A DNA stretch of 64,000 nucleotides from Adenophora triphylla var. japonica (taxonomy: Eukaryota; Streptophyta; Magnoliopsida; Asterales; Campanulaceae). The stretch spans positions 62,001-126,000 of the forward strand of contig JAFEMH010002564.1 in the NCBI GenBank assembly GCA_022495995.1. Direction: 5' to 3'. A model generated the notes under the pieces. That model saw nothing but the letters and a program-made list of their open reading frames with translations. It had not been told where the DNA came from and made no database searches. This document shows positions 31,801-40,900 of the stretch, piece after piece. The stretch's first letter is position 1. Each line of letters starts with the position of its first letter. The translations under genes and the position numbers were made by a program.

Positions 31801-32299
31801 CCTTTTAGTTCTTTCCCAAATTTCAAGCAAATAGAAATTGAGATGAATACCTCGCGTTGTAAATAAACTTTGGCCTGAAGACAATTGGTATCCTCGACGA
31901 TTAATACAATTCCATGCTCCGATAATTCCAGCACAGCATCCTAATTTGAAAAAAAAAAAAGTTTCAGGAAACAAAAAATGCAAAACCCTTATGAATCCTT
32001 ATCATTTTCTCGAAATTGAAGAACAAATTCTGGGTACTAACAGAATCGTTTGAGGGGAAATTGACCAGTGCTTAGTTAAGTTCCTTTGCATTTTGCCGCG
32101 AAACAAATGAAATTGATAACATTCGAATATTAATCGATACAAAATACGTATATAAGAACAGTAGCTAAATTTTTGGTTCTTCGGAAACCTGGTGGCGTTT
32201 CCAGCGAACGGAGGTAAGGGCATCGACGATGCCTTGGACGTTGTCGATCTCGCACACTAGGTCCGGTGATTCTGGCTCTTCTGCCGCCGACGAACTCAT
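22855..32299 (-). CDS. RAD1: RAD1, checkpoint clamp (9-1-1) subunit, seven coding exons
   Basis: Exons on the minus strand: 32299-32189, 31940-31851, 30753-30599, 28871-28751, 24066-23962, 23871-23801, 23101-22855. Together they give 900 nt, 299 codons plus TAG, with every junction in phase and every intron GT-AG. The protein begins MSSSAAEEPESPDLVCEIDN and contains GIVDALTSVRWKRHQ, LELSEHGIVLIVEDTNCLQA, FVDCLNTFSIPARSSVIEFR, SLDACIYAEIRTRIP, IDDLEWPGSSIQI, IDFMYYVNTDLLMAF and the late LTIGRGGMLKVQHLVSVAR, which I recognise as plant RAD1. In the nucleus RAD1, RAD9 and HUS1 form a ring that RAD17-RFC loads at damaged DNA to activate ATR signalling. The length is normal for the family and no defect is seen. 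Intron sizes are 248, 1097, 1727, 4684, 90 and 699 nt; the large ones hold transposons and tRNA genes. Confidence 0.95.
23157..23770. mobile_element. MITE-like element in RAD1 intron 6
   Basis: The left end CTCCGCCCGTCCCAAAATAA and right end TTATTATGGAACGGAGGGAA are inverted. The right end lies only about 30 bp from exon 6 (23801). There is no ORF. Confidence 0.6.
24285..24380. mobile_element. Stowaway-like MITE (96 bp)
   Basis: CTACCTCCGTCCCAATTTGA ... TTTTGAGATGGAGGGAG, flanked by TA on both sides. It is absent from the matching position of duplication unit 2, which reads ATTATTATAGAATATTC. Confidence 0.8.
24421..24492 (+). tRNA. tRNA-Trp (CCA)
   Basis: 72 nt with all stems paired: acceptor GGATCCG/CGGGTTC (with G2-T71 and T4-G69 wobbles), D-stem GCGC/GCGC, anticodon stem CTGAC/GATCAG-type with CCA, and T-arm GTGTTCGATTCAC. 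It has the plant consensus. GCAACAAAG precedes it and ATTTTTTTAC follows. It lies antisense within RAD1 intron 4. Confidence 0.97.
25171..25422. mobile_element. Stowaway-like MITE (252 bp)
   Basis: CTCCCTCCGTCCCTAAATGA at the left and TCATTTAGGGACATAGGGAG at the right, with TA target duplications. It is present in duplication unit 1 only; a related copy sits elsewhere in unit 2 (25873-26278). Confidence 0.85.
25680..25751 (+). tRNA. tRNA-Trp (CCA) with a D-stem mismatch
   Basis: Identical to the 24421 copy except GCAC instead of GCGC in the 3' D-stem, which makes a C11-A24 mismatch. Anticodon CCA, acceptor and T-arm are intact, and flanking GCAACAAAG and the T-run (CTTTTTAC) are kept. It may be transcribed but folds less well. 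It is in the second unit of the tandem duplication. Confidence 0.9.
25873..26278. mobile_element. MITE interrupted by a second MITE
   Basis: The outer element resembles the one at 25171-25422 (AATGTCAAAGATGTA, then TTGTTATCCACTTTCTAAAC, and the right end TCATTTAGGGACGAGAGGAG) but lacks its left terminus. A Stowaway-like MITE sits inside at 25908-26115. Confidence 0.7.
25908..26115. mobile_element. Stowaway-like MITE nested in another MITE
   Basis: CTCCCTCCATCCCACTACAA ... GTAGTGGGACTGAAGGAA, flanked by TA. The sister copy at 25171 reads through this point (GATGTATAAATATTC), which gives the empty site. Confidence 0.8.
26282..27216. other. RAD1 intron 4 sequence without a gene
   Basis: The rest of duplication unit 2 (to about 26960) and unique AT-rich sequence. 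No coding sequence or RNA gene is seen. Confidence 0.5.
27219..27506. mobile_element. Stowaway-like MITE (288 bp)
   Basis: CTCCCTCCGTCCCACGTGAG at the left and CTCACGTGGGATGGAGGGAG at the right, with TA duplications. The left end contains a partial second copy of its own terminus (CCGTCCCACATGAGTGGAGA). Confidence 0.9.
27516..27617. mobile_element. Short MITE, near-perfect hairpin (102 bp)
   Basis: CTCCCTCCGTGCCAAAATGA ... TCATTTTGGAATGTAGGGAG, with TA duplications. The arms pair along almost the whole length around TTGCTCTTGATCAAGAGTAA. Confidence 0.85.
27851..28125. mobile_element. Stowaway-like MITE (275 bp)
   Basis: CTCCCTCCGTCCCATTTCAA ... GGGCTGGGACGGAGGGAG, with TA duplications. It lies in RAD1 intron 4. 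Confidence 0.9.
28613..28705. mobile_element. Short MITE hairpin near RAD1 exon 4 (93 bp)
   Basis: CTCACCTAAATGAATGTCGA ... TCATTTAGGGACGGAGGGAG. The core is a hairpin around TTGCTCTTGATCAAAAGCAA, the same family as 27516. It ends 45 bp from exon 4. Confidence 0.75.
29158..29690 (+). mobile_element. Solo LTR in RAD1 intron 3
   Basis: Starts TGTTGGATGT and ends GTACAACA, with the 5-bp duplication ATCCC at 29153-29157 and 29691-29695. A TATA-like CATATATATATG lies near 29533. Between 29300 and 29465 are five GC-rich palindromes of the form AGGCGNNCGCCT. No internal sequence remains. Orientation assumed from the TATA position. Confidence 0.85.
29735..29908. mobile_element. Stowaway-like MITE (174 bp)
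   Basis: CTCTCCATCCCCCAATAAAC ... TTTTCTGGGACGGATGAAG, with TA on the right side. The inner arms also match (TAGTCCCTATTT against AAATGGGACTA-type). Confidence 0.7.
29911..30598. other. RAD1 intron 3, no gene seen
   Basis: AT-rich unique sequence. A short direct repeat (GACAATTTTGGAG, GATGATTTTGGAG) occurs near 30190-30230. Nothing else is recognisable. Confidence 0.5.
31065..31321. mobile_element. MITE in RAD1 intron 2 (257 bp)
   Basis: CTCCATCAGTTCCATGTAAA ... ATTACGTGGAACGGAGGGAG, with TA beside both ends. Confidence 0.75.
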
Positions 32300-32355
32300 C
32301 CTCTTCTTCCTTCCTTTTTCCTTTTTCCTTTTTCCTTTTTCCCGCCAATAATTGG
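32300..32355 (-). promoter_or_regulatory. RAD1 upstream region with E2F-type site and CCAAT palindrome
   Basis: TTTCCCGCC at 32338-32346 matches the E2F consensus and lies 39 bp upstream of the ATG. CCAATAATTGG overlaps its end at 32345-32355. Between site and ATG is a run of CTTTTTC units (GAAAAAG on the gene strand), probably 5'UTR. E2F control fits a replication-checkpoint gene. Transcript start is not visible. Confidence 0.5.
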
Positions 32356-32702
32356 TTTTCCCTTCTCTCGCAAGCGGAAAGCTTCTTCAAATTCCAACAA
32401 GGCAATTTATGGCGCACTAGGCGCCACTAGTTAATGACACATCAGTCAATAAGCAAGGTTTTTTTCTTTCATAGTACATAAAATTACCTTTCCATTAGTA
32501 TAAATATTTATTTTTAAAAAAATAATAAGAATATTTATTAAAAAAAATAGTCATATGAATTTTTTTATTTTCTGTGAGCAGGGGTGGGATTTAGTGTCGG
32601 AAGTGTGGGTTCTCGTGCACCTGGTTAAATTATATTTCTAGTTAAAAAAATAAAGAAACATACTACTAAGTACATCCACAAATAAAATTAGTTAATATTC
32701 AC
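32356..32702. other. RAD1 5' flank
   Basis: AT-rich sequence with a possible transposon end (GCAGGGGTGGGATTTAGTG near 32578). No gene. Confidence 0.4.
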
Positions 32703-33270
32703 TGACGCAGCATGGAAGCACGATAAATTTCGTGATTAGCGCACTAATCACAAGAACTCTTCAAGCGAAGAATTCTCAAATACAATGAACTGGATTCCAC
32801 CAGAAAAGAGAGAAAACTCTTAAAAATTCAATTAATCAAAAGCTGAATAAAACATGTCTAAAAGTTGTTTAAATACTCCCCTAAACCCTGAGACAAATCA
32901 TGGAACCAAAAGACCAAAATACCCCAAACTTAATAGTCAAAATAACAGCAAAACGGAATAAAAACGTAAATAGGAAAATCCCCCGTCGACGCGAGGCGCC
33001 CGCCTGGGCTAGGGCCAGGCGCCCGCCTGGGAAACAGAAACCACGGTGTAACAAAACCTCCTTGAGGCGCACGCCTGGGAGTAGTTCATGCGCCCGCCTC
33101 GAGCTCCGAAAGGTTGGCCATGTTTTGTTCCTCGTGAGGCGCCCGCATGGAAAGGATTGAGGCGTCCGCCTCAAAGCCAGAAGGTTCCTCCCCGTCCCCT
33201 GCAATTGAGGCGCTCGCCTGGTGGTTCCTCAAGCGGCCGCCTGGGTGGTGGATTCCTCCTGCATGCATCA
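32703..33270 (-). mobile_element. 3' LTR of a chromovirus-like gypsy element
   Basis: On the minus strand it starts TGATGCATGCAGGAGG at 33270 and ends GCATGGTCGTCA-type GCTGCGTCA at 32703. A purine-rich tract GGAGGTGGAGGAGAC directly precedes the start. Eight GC palindromes (AGGCGNNCGCCT and variants) lie at 32985-33245, upstream of a TATTTAAAC at about 32866-32876. The 5-bp sequence TTCAC flanks the outer end; the other end of the element is lost. Confidence 0.8.
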
Positions 33271-34225
33271 GTCTCCTCCACCTCCAAAGAACTCGACCCC
33301 GAGTTCACATCGGGATAAAGAACTCCATCCGCATGGTACTCATAGATGTCGGCAACATTGAACGTATTAGAGATGTTCAAATCATCGGGAAAGGCTACCA
33401 CGTATGCATTGTCATTGATCTTCCGGGTAACCTTGAAAGGTCCATACTTGCGGGTTGCAACTTCTTTTAAGTATCCACGGGAAAACGCTCCTTCCGCAAG
33501 AACACCATAACATCATCCCCCACAGCAAGAACTTTAACCCGCTTCCTTTTATCCGCAGTCGCCTTATTCTTCAACCCCGTAGCCTCTAGCTTAGTCTTGA
33601 CCGCCTCCTTGACAGCTTGCACTTCCTTAGCCATATTCTCAGCAGCTTGACTCACCCCACGACCGCTAGGTAATGGCACCAAATCAACCACATGCCTAGG
33701 GACAGATGTATAAACCAAGGAAAAAGGTGACTTCCCTGTCGCCGAATGTATTGCACTGTTATAAGCAAACTCCACCTGTGGTAACGCAAGATCCCACTGT
33801 TTCGGCTTGTCCCCACAAACACTCCTAATCATGTTTCCCAAGGTCCGGTTAGTGACCTCCGTCTGTCCGTCCGTCTGTGGATGTGCTGTAGAGCTCCTGT
33901 TCAGTGAAGTGCCAAACATGCGCCACAAAGTAAGCCAGAAGTGGCTCAGAAACTTGGTGTCCCTGTCCGAAGTAATGGACTTAGGAACCCCATATAGTCG
34001 CACAATCTCCCTGAAAAATAACTTCGCAATGTTGGAGGCATCCGTCGTCTTCTTGCAAGCAATAAAATGGGACATCTTGGAGAACCGATCAACCACAACA
34101 AATACTGAATCCACGCCCCGCTGTGTCCGAGGTAAGCCCAAGACAAAATCCATGGACAAGTCTAGCCAAATATCATCAGTAATAGGTAGAGGTAAGTAAA
34201 GACCAGTATTTTGAGACTGACCTTT
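33271..34225 (-). pseudogene. Integrase of the gypsy element
   Basis: The core carries D in [16 protein letters not shown] in [14 protein letters not shown] and E in [16 protein letters not shown]. The C-terminal part continues after a stop with YGPFKVTRKINDNAYVV and ISNTFNVADIYEYH, running close to the LTR, with no chromodomain visible. The N-terminal HHCC zinc finger is mostly deleted: the sequence jumps from RDGFLF to [16 protein letters not shown] with a frameshift. Cannot be functional. Confidence 0.85.
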
Positions 34226-35140
34226 AGAAACCTGACAAACATAACACCTCCGAACAGGAAACCATCTCGGACATGAAAATATGCGCTAGGGTGCTTGCCC
34301 ACATACTTCGACCATATCTCCATAAAATCTGTATCCTCCTCGTACAAATCCTTCAGCAAATCAAAGCCAACAATCTCCTGCAATAAGGTGATCAACAACG
34401 AAGCCCTTCTGCTCAAGGCATCTGCGACCTTGTTTTGAACTCCCGACTTGTGTTGAATAATGAAAGGGAACTTCTGCAAGTAGCTCACCCAGCGAGCATG
34501 CATCTTGTTTATCACCTTCTGGCTGTGCAAGAACTTCAAGGCCAGATGGTCAGAAAACAGGACAAACTCCCTTTGAACTAGATAGTGCTCCCACTGTCGC
34601 AAGGCCCGATAAACTGCATAAAACTCCTGATCATAAGTGCTCCACTTCTAACGAGCCTCACTCAACTTCTCACTGAAGAAAGCCACCGGACGCTTTTCAT
34701 GTGAGAGAACGGCCCCAATTCCCACGCCACTAGCATCACACTCCACCTGAAAGATTTTGTCAAAATCTGGTAGGGCAAGAACTGGTGCGGTGCAAAGTTT
34801 CTCCTTGATGAGGGCAAAACTCTGATCTTGCTCCAAGCCCCACTGAAACTTCCCCTTCTTCAGGCACTCGGTAATAGGTGCAGTAATAGTGCTGAAATCG
34901 CGCACGAACCTCCTATAAAAGGTAGCCAAGCCATGGAAACTACGCACCTCCGTGACTGACTGTGGAACCAGCCAATCCCTTATTTCCTTCACCTTCTCCT
35001 CATCAACATGAATCCCGTCCTCACCAACAACAAACCCCAGGAAAAGCAACTTGTTGGTGCAGAATATACACTTCTTAAGATTGATATACAACTGATTATC
35101 TTTCAACACCTGCAACACTTGATTAAGGTGTTCCAAATGC
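34226..35140 (-). pseudogene. RT C-terminus and RNase H of the gypsy element
   Basis: RT thumb/connection in 35136-34648 ([38 protein letters not shown]). RNase H follows with [14 protein letters not shown], then after one TAG at 34648-34650 [29 protein letters not shown] and [12 protein letters not shown]. The catalytic YxDD of RT and everything upstream is missing: the element is truncated at about 35150. Confidence 0.85.
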
Positions 35141-35164
35141 GCAGTTCTATATCTACTATAAATC

Positions 35165-35250
35165 AGGATATCATCAAGCTACTCTTCTTTTATCCGCAGT
35201 CGCCTTATTCTTCAACACCTGCAACACTTGATTAAGGTGTTCCAAATTCG
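35165..35250. other. Chimeric junction: two distant pieces of the gypsy element joined
   Basis: CTTTTATCCGCAGTCGCCTT plus ATTCTTCAAC copies 33546-33576, and ACACCTGCAACACTTGATTA plus AGGTGTTCCAAAT copies 35106-35139. The switch occurs at the shared TTCAAC. It sits exactly where the truncated gypsy element meets unrelated sequence. Confidence 0.75.
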
Positions 35251-35484
35251 CACTTGATTACATTGGTATCAAGTTGTGTGAAGGCTAGGATAGGATTCCG
35301 TTCTTTATCTCTTGTTCCATAGAGCTCATATTGTTATAGCCATAGGGAACATTTTCGGCTTTGTAAATTCATTATAGTGATTATAAAGTCTTGCCTAAGA
35401 GGCACTCTCAAGTTATATTTATATAACTTGAGAAAAATAATTTTGGTGTTATTATTCCACTGCAATCTCTTTTACAAAATTGTT
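35251..35484. other. Unassigned sequence at the truncation point
   Basis: Contains ATTGGTATCAAGTTG and TTCCACTGCAATCTC, which resemble the end of a copia LTR and its PBS on the + strand, but no boundaries can be set. Confidence 0.35.
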
Positions 35485-36510
35485 TTATTTTCGAAGTGTG
35501 TGTGTGCTATTCCAAGTGCTATCGTTGGTGCTGTTATCACCTTGGATATCACTTGTGATTCTGGCCGTGACAATTTCAAACTCCTTGTAAGTTGCAAAGA
35601 GTTCCTCATAGGGAATGTCCCTACCTTCATCTTCAGAGTCTCCTTTTACAGAGAAACAGTTCAGCATTAGATCAGATGTAACACCAGATATGTTCACATC
35701 TGAGACCACATCCACAGTCTCTTCAGGAACTCCTTCTTTTATTTCTGCAGAAAAAGCATTAAACACAGAATGGCAATTGATTATAGACATGTTAGCTACT
35801 TCTTCTTCATCCTCACTGTCACTAAGGGTAGTAGTTAAACTCATTCCCTTCTTTTTAAGTGTGTTAGCACACTCATTGACATAGTGACTAAAGCCACGAC
35901 ATGCCCTACATTGAACAGACTCAGAGGATTTATTAATGTCAAAACTTGGTTTCTTGAATCCATTATCAGTGGTAGGTTTTGGCTTTTCAGCAGCACTGGG
36001 AGCAGGTCTATTGGGGAACTTACTCATCCTCTTGTTCTTCAGTATGGAACTGAATTTTTTAGAGATAAAAGCAACATCTTCTTCTTCAAGATTTGATTTG
36101 TCAATCTCAGAGGATAGTTCCACAAGCTCTTTTGGAAGAGCAACAACACTTTTTAGAGCAAGACTAATTGATTTGTTCTTTTTCTGAGCTTCAAGATTTA
36201 GCTCAAACACAATCAAAATTCCCACAATTTTGTCTAGACCTACAGTGTTGGTGTCATTTGTTTCCTCAATCACAGCTACTTTTATGTTGAACCACTCAGG
36301 TAAGGTCCTTAAAATTTTACTCACAAGTCTTGCATTGGAGATTGATTCTCCCAGACTTGTACACTCATTTGAAATTTCATGAATTTTAGCAGCATATGAA
36401 ATAATGTCCTCAGATTCTTTCATTCGAAGGATCTCAAACCTATCCATTAAAATTCTAAGCCTAGTAGCCTTTACACTTGGTGCTCCCTCACATTGTCATT
36501 GCAAAATATC
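35485..36510 (-). pseudogene. gag of the outer copia element (C-terminal part)
   Basis: The 320-codon frame starts MDRFEILRMKESEDIISYAA, a UBN2-type copia gag, and has one zinc knuckle CRACRGFSHYVNEC (CX2CX4HX4C). Upstream, across the insertion at 36516-44076, the same protein continues (ITNESVTKAAWDILQ, stop, QCEGAPSVKATRLRIL). The end near 35540 is truncated and no pol follows. Confidence 0.85.
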
Positions 36511-36515
36511 CCAAG

Positions 36516-37972
36516 TGTAGGTGTTAGTGCCCTAGGCCTATAGAGATAGACCTTTATGTAATGTCATTGTTCATTTATATAAGAGAATGTTTATCTGATT
36601 ATTATATATGTTTGCATGTTTAGTTATAATAATCGTGTCCCTAGTACTTATGAAGCACTAGTATGAAGTTTAATGGATAATCATGTGATGATTATATGCA
36701 TGGAGATGCACATTAGATTCATGGGTACTTGTTAGAGAACAAGGTACTGGACTTGACCCACTATGAGATTTATGTCATGGTCATATGTCATAAATAAATC
36801 TCATATAGTTATATCATTGATATCCTTTGACCTGAGATTATCATCGTCTTCCGCTCGATGAATATCATGTTTGATATAGTTTAACGTTGTCTTTAATCGG
36901 ATGACAATAAGGGCTATCATTGGCATGGTATGATTCTTGTTGGGAAGAATGATAAGTCAAGATGGAAAATTGTCCCTCGTAAAGAGAGATGTTTGCTAGG
37001 CCACTCGTAAGTAAGATTGATGTAGTGCATGGCCATGCCCGAATGAATTAATGTGATTAATATCACTCGATTGATCAATTTACTTAGTAACGAGAAAGCA
37101 TTGAACAATATGAGTTGACGTGTACCATGACTCATGTTCAATATAACATCGTGTGACAATGGGATTGTGATATGTTCTATGTAGGAAAATCGAACTTGAT
37201 ATTATATTATTTGGGTAGGCATGATGGCTTGCTAGAGTCCGCTCATGTCTTATGAGGATCGATGTGATCGAACTCATTGCCAACATAATATAGTCCTATG
37301 GGGTCACACGCATCGAACGAATTGTCAAAAATGAAGAATATGGAGTTTTTGTTCTCAGGGGACGACTCGTCCCCAGGCCAGAACCAACTATTCCCCTTAA
37401 GGGGGACGCCAGATTCAGAAGCTGGGTGCCAGGGGACGACTCATCCCCTGGGGGACGACTCGTCCCCTGGGCGCTGGACTGACGCGAATTTGACTTAAAA
37501 TTAGGGTTTTGCAAAGGGATTTTATTTATAACGTATAAATACAAACCCTTAGTTGCCCTAGCAGTCAATTTCCATGGTTTTGGGTTTAGAGAAACACAAA
37601 ATAGATTGATTCCAATTGAGAATTGAGAATCAAAACACCATTCAATTCCATATTTCTTCATCGATTGAAAGGAGTTTCAATCAAGGATCTAGCAATCCGC
37701 CTAGAAGAGTTCTAGGGTTCGTTCATCGCGTGGATACACATAGAGGATCTTCGCTATTCAAGATCTTTCGTTCGTGATTCATTGATCGTTCATCGAGGAT
37801 TCACAAGATCAACAATTTGGAGTTGGAACGCGTTTATCAACGACAAAAGCACACAAGGTTGGTAATTCTATTTCATACTTCTTAATTAATCATCTAGAAC
37901 GGATTCTAGGGCTTCGAGTTTTCGAGTTAATTTTGCATTATTCCGCTGCGCATGGACCCTCGAAACCCAACA
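36516..37972 (+). mobile_element. 5' LTR of the inner copia element
   Basis: 1457 bp. TATA box ACGTATAAATAC at about 37531. Three copies of GGGGACGACTCRTCCCC lie at 37358-37470, directly upstream of the TATA box. Confidence 0.95.
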
Positions 37973-40900
37973 GTGGTATCAGAGCCCCGTTCATGATGTT
38001 TATATTAGAAAATCATGATAATTAGATAATGTGATTATGTTAATTTTCGTGATGTACATGATCTAGAATGTGAAATTGTATGAGTTTTGCTTTTGAAGTA
38101 ATTGTATATAATGATATACCATGATTATGAAATTGAAATATATGATTAATATGATTAATATAGATTATGGGATGTCAATTTCATTAATATGATTAATGTG
38201 ATTAATCTAGGATATTTGTGAAGTATTACTTAGTATATTGGCTGGACACCAAAACCTTCCCCACAGGCACTTCGATGGAAGTGTGGGATAAATTTGGAGC
38301 ACGTGGCCGCGTACTAGTAATCACTGATCAAATATGATTTGTGTTGCATCATTCCATGTTCATAATTATGCTCATATAGTTTTCATGAAACAACCTTGGC
38401 ATGTTAATTGATAAACATGAAAAATTGAACCTTCTTTGTAATTTGAGTTTGTTTTATGCCACTCATGTTTAAACACTTGTGAGTACACGGATAGTTTCAT
38501 GTAGGCTACGCCACAGCGAGGTACATTGATTCTATCTTTGTATGATCAAGATGAGCAAACGGTGATTGCTATAAGTTTAACATGGTTGAACTCAATTAGG
38601 CTATCAAAACAGTTTTGGGCCTAAGGCATAAGATGAGATTGAAACATGTGACATATGATGTTTATAATCTCATAATGATCTAAGAGTCATATATAGATAT
38701 GATTGATAAATGTTATCTACCTTTTTAGTTTAATTTTGAGCAGTCGTGCCATAGCCGACTTGAAATTAAATTAAAGTTGGGTCTTAGCCTATTAAATTAT
38801 ATTATGCATATTTGCATAAGAAGGTTATATAATTTAGTGGAAGTATTTATGAAATACGTTATTTAATCTCTTAAATGAAATCGGTACTTATATGTGTTCA
38901 TATGTGTTGCATATTTTTGTTGTAGAAATAACATTAAACTATAATTAATCCTAATTATTGGGATTCGTCCTTATGAATGACAAGTTCGAAAAGAACGGTA
39001 CAAGTGATTCTGATTTGATCAGATGCTCAAGAAGTGTTCTTAAGCAAAATTGTACGTTCTTGACGAATCTATTCTCTTGAACCCCATCGCAAACGTTGCA
39101 AGAGGGCGGATAAGGAACAACATAAGAAACATAGAGATGATTCCTATGATGTTGTTTGCCCTATACTTGCCACCATGTTTAAAGGCTCTTAAGAAGAACC
39201 TTGAACACGTGGAAATTGCTTTTGTTCTAACACAACGCACAAAAGGAAATGTTCCAAGTGCAAGCTAGACAAAAGATATATGTTGTGGTGAAGGCTTTTA
39301 ATGCATGAGATGCAAAAGGAGCAATCCACAAGTGTGTTAATGGTTAACAAAAGAAAGGGGTTCAAAAGGGAAGGCAAAGAAGGTAAAGCAAAGGTTGCTA
39401 AACCTAAGGCAAAAGTTGCCAAAGCCGAAGAGGCTAAACCCAAAGTGTCTCAAAAGGATGCAGTTTGCTTCCGCTGCAATGAGATTGTTAATTGGAAGCA
39501 AAGTTGCAAGGCTTATTAGGAAGGCCTAAAAAGTGAAGAAGGGCAATATGATTGCTACTAATTCAAGTATCTATATGGTAGATATTTTCTTTTCGACTTC
39601 TTGTTCTTGGGTATATGATACCGGATATAGATCCCACATTTGTTTAAATGTGCAAGAAATAAAGAATAGAAAGCTGCTCAAAGAAGGTGAATTAAACCTA
39701 TGCGTGGTAATGAAGTAAGAGTTGCTGCATTAGCCATAGGGACTTATGAAGTCACTTTACCTTGTGGACTAGTACTTGTTTTTTAACAAGTGTGACTACG
39801 TTCCGAATTTGAGTAGGAGTATCATTTTGTTTCTTATGAGGATGATGAAGGATATAAATTTTCTTATTGAGAATAAGAAGCTTTATATTTATTTAATGAT
39901 ATGCATTATTGTAATGCATATATCATTGAATGGTCTTCATATCCTTGATGTTAAGATACAAAATAATATTGAAGATATCTATAATATAAGTGTGAAATCT
40001 AAACCGAATGATGTGAACAACACGTTCACATGGCATTGCCGGCTTGGTCATATAAATGAGAAACATATAATCTAAACTCCATTAACATGGACATTTAGAC
40101 TCATACGATTATGAATCATTTGAGGTATGTGAATCTCGTTTATTTGGTAAAATGACCAAACCACCCTACACTAAGAGTAGTGGGAGGGTAGTGGCTTATT
40201 GGCCCTTATACATGAGATGTATATGGACTATTAAGTAGCATTGCTAGGGGAGGAATTCGGTATTTCATCACATTCACCGGTTACTTATCTAGATATGACT
40301 ATGTCTATCTGATGAAGTCCAAAGGTGAATCGTTTGAGATATTTAGAATATTTCAAAATGAAGTACAAAATAATCTTGGCAAAAACTATTAAGTACTTCG
40401 ATTAGATCGAGGTAATGAATATTTGAGCCAAGAGTTTGACTATCATCTCAAAACTGTGAAATTGTTTCAGAGTTGACTCCATGCGGAACACCATTTTGAA
40501 TGGTATGTCTGAAAGGAGGAATTGAACCTTGTTAGACATGGTTCGTTCGATGATGAGTCAAAGTTGACCTTCCTATTACCTTTTGAGGATATGCATTAGA
40601 AATTGATGCGTTTAAACTGAAGAGAGTCTCTACTAAATCGATTCCTAAGTCCCCACATGAGATGTGGCATGAAAGAATGTCTTTCATAAAGATTTGGGGT
40701 TGCGAATCTTATGTAAAGAGACTTGTCTCTCATAAGTTAGCACCAAATCTGATAGAGTTAATTTCGGATATTAGTTTTACAACCGCAATGAGAACAAAGT
40801 GTTTGTTGCTCTATATGATTCGTTTCTTGAGAAACAGTTTCTCAATAAAGTATCTAATGTGAGTAAGATTGATCTTGAAGGAGTTCAAGAACCTGAAAAT

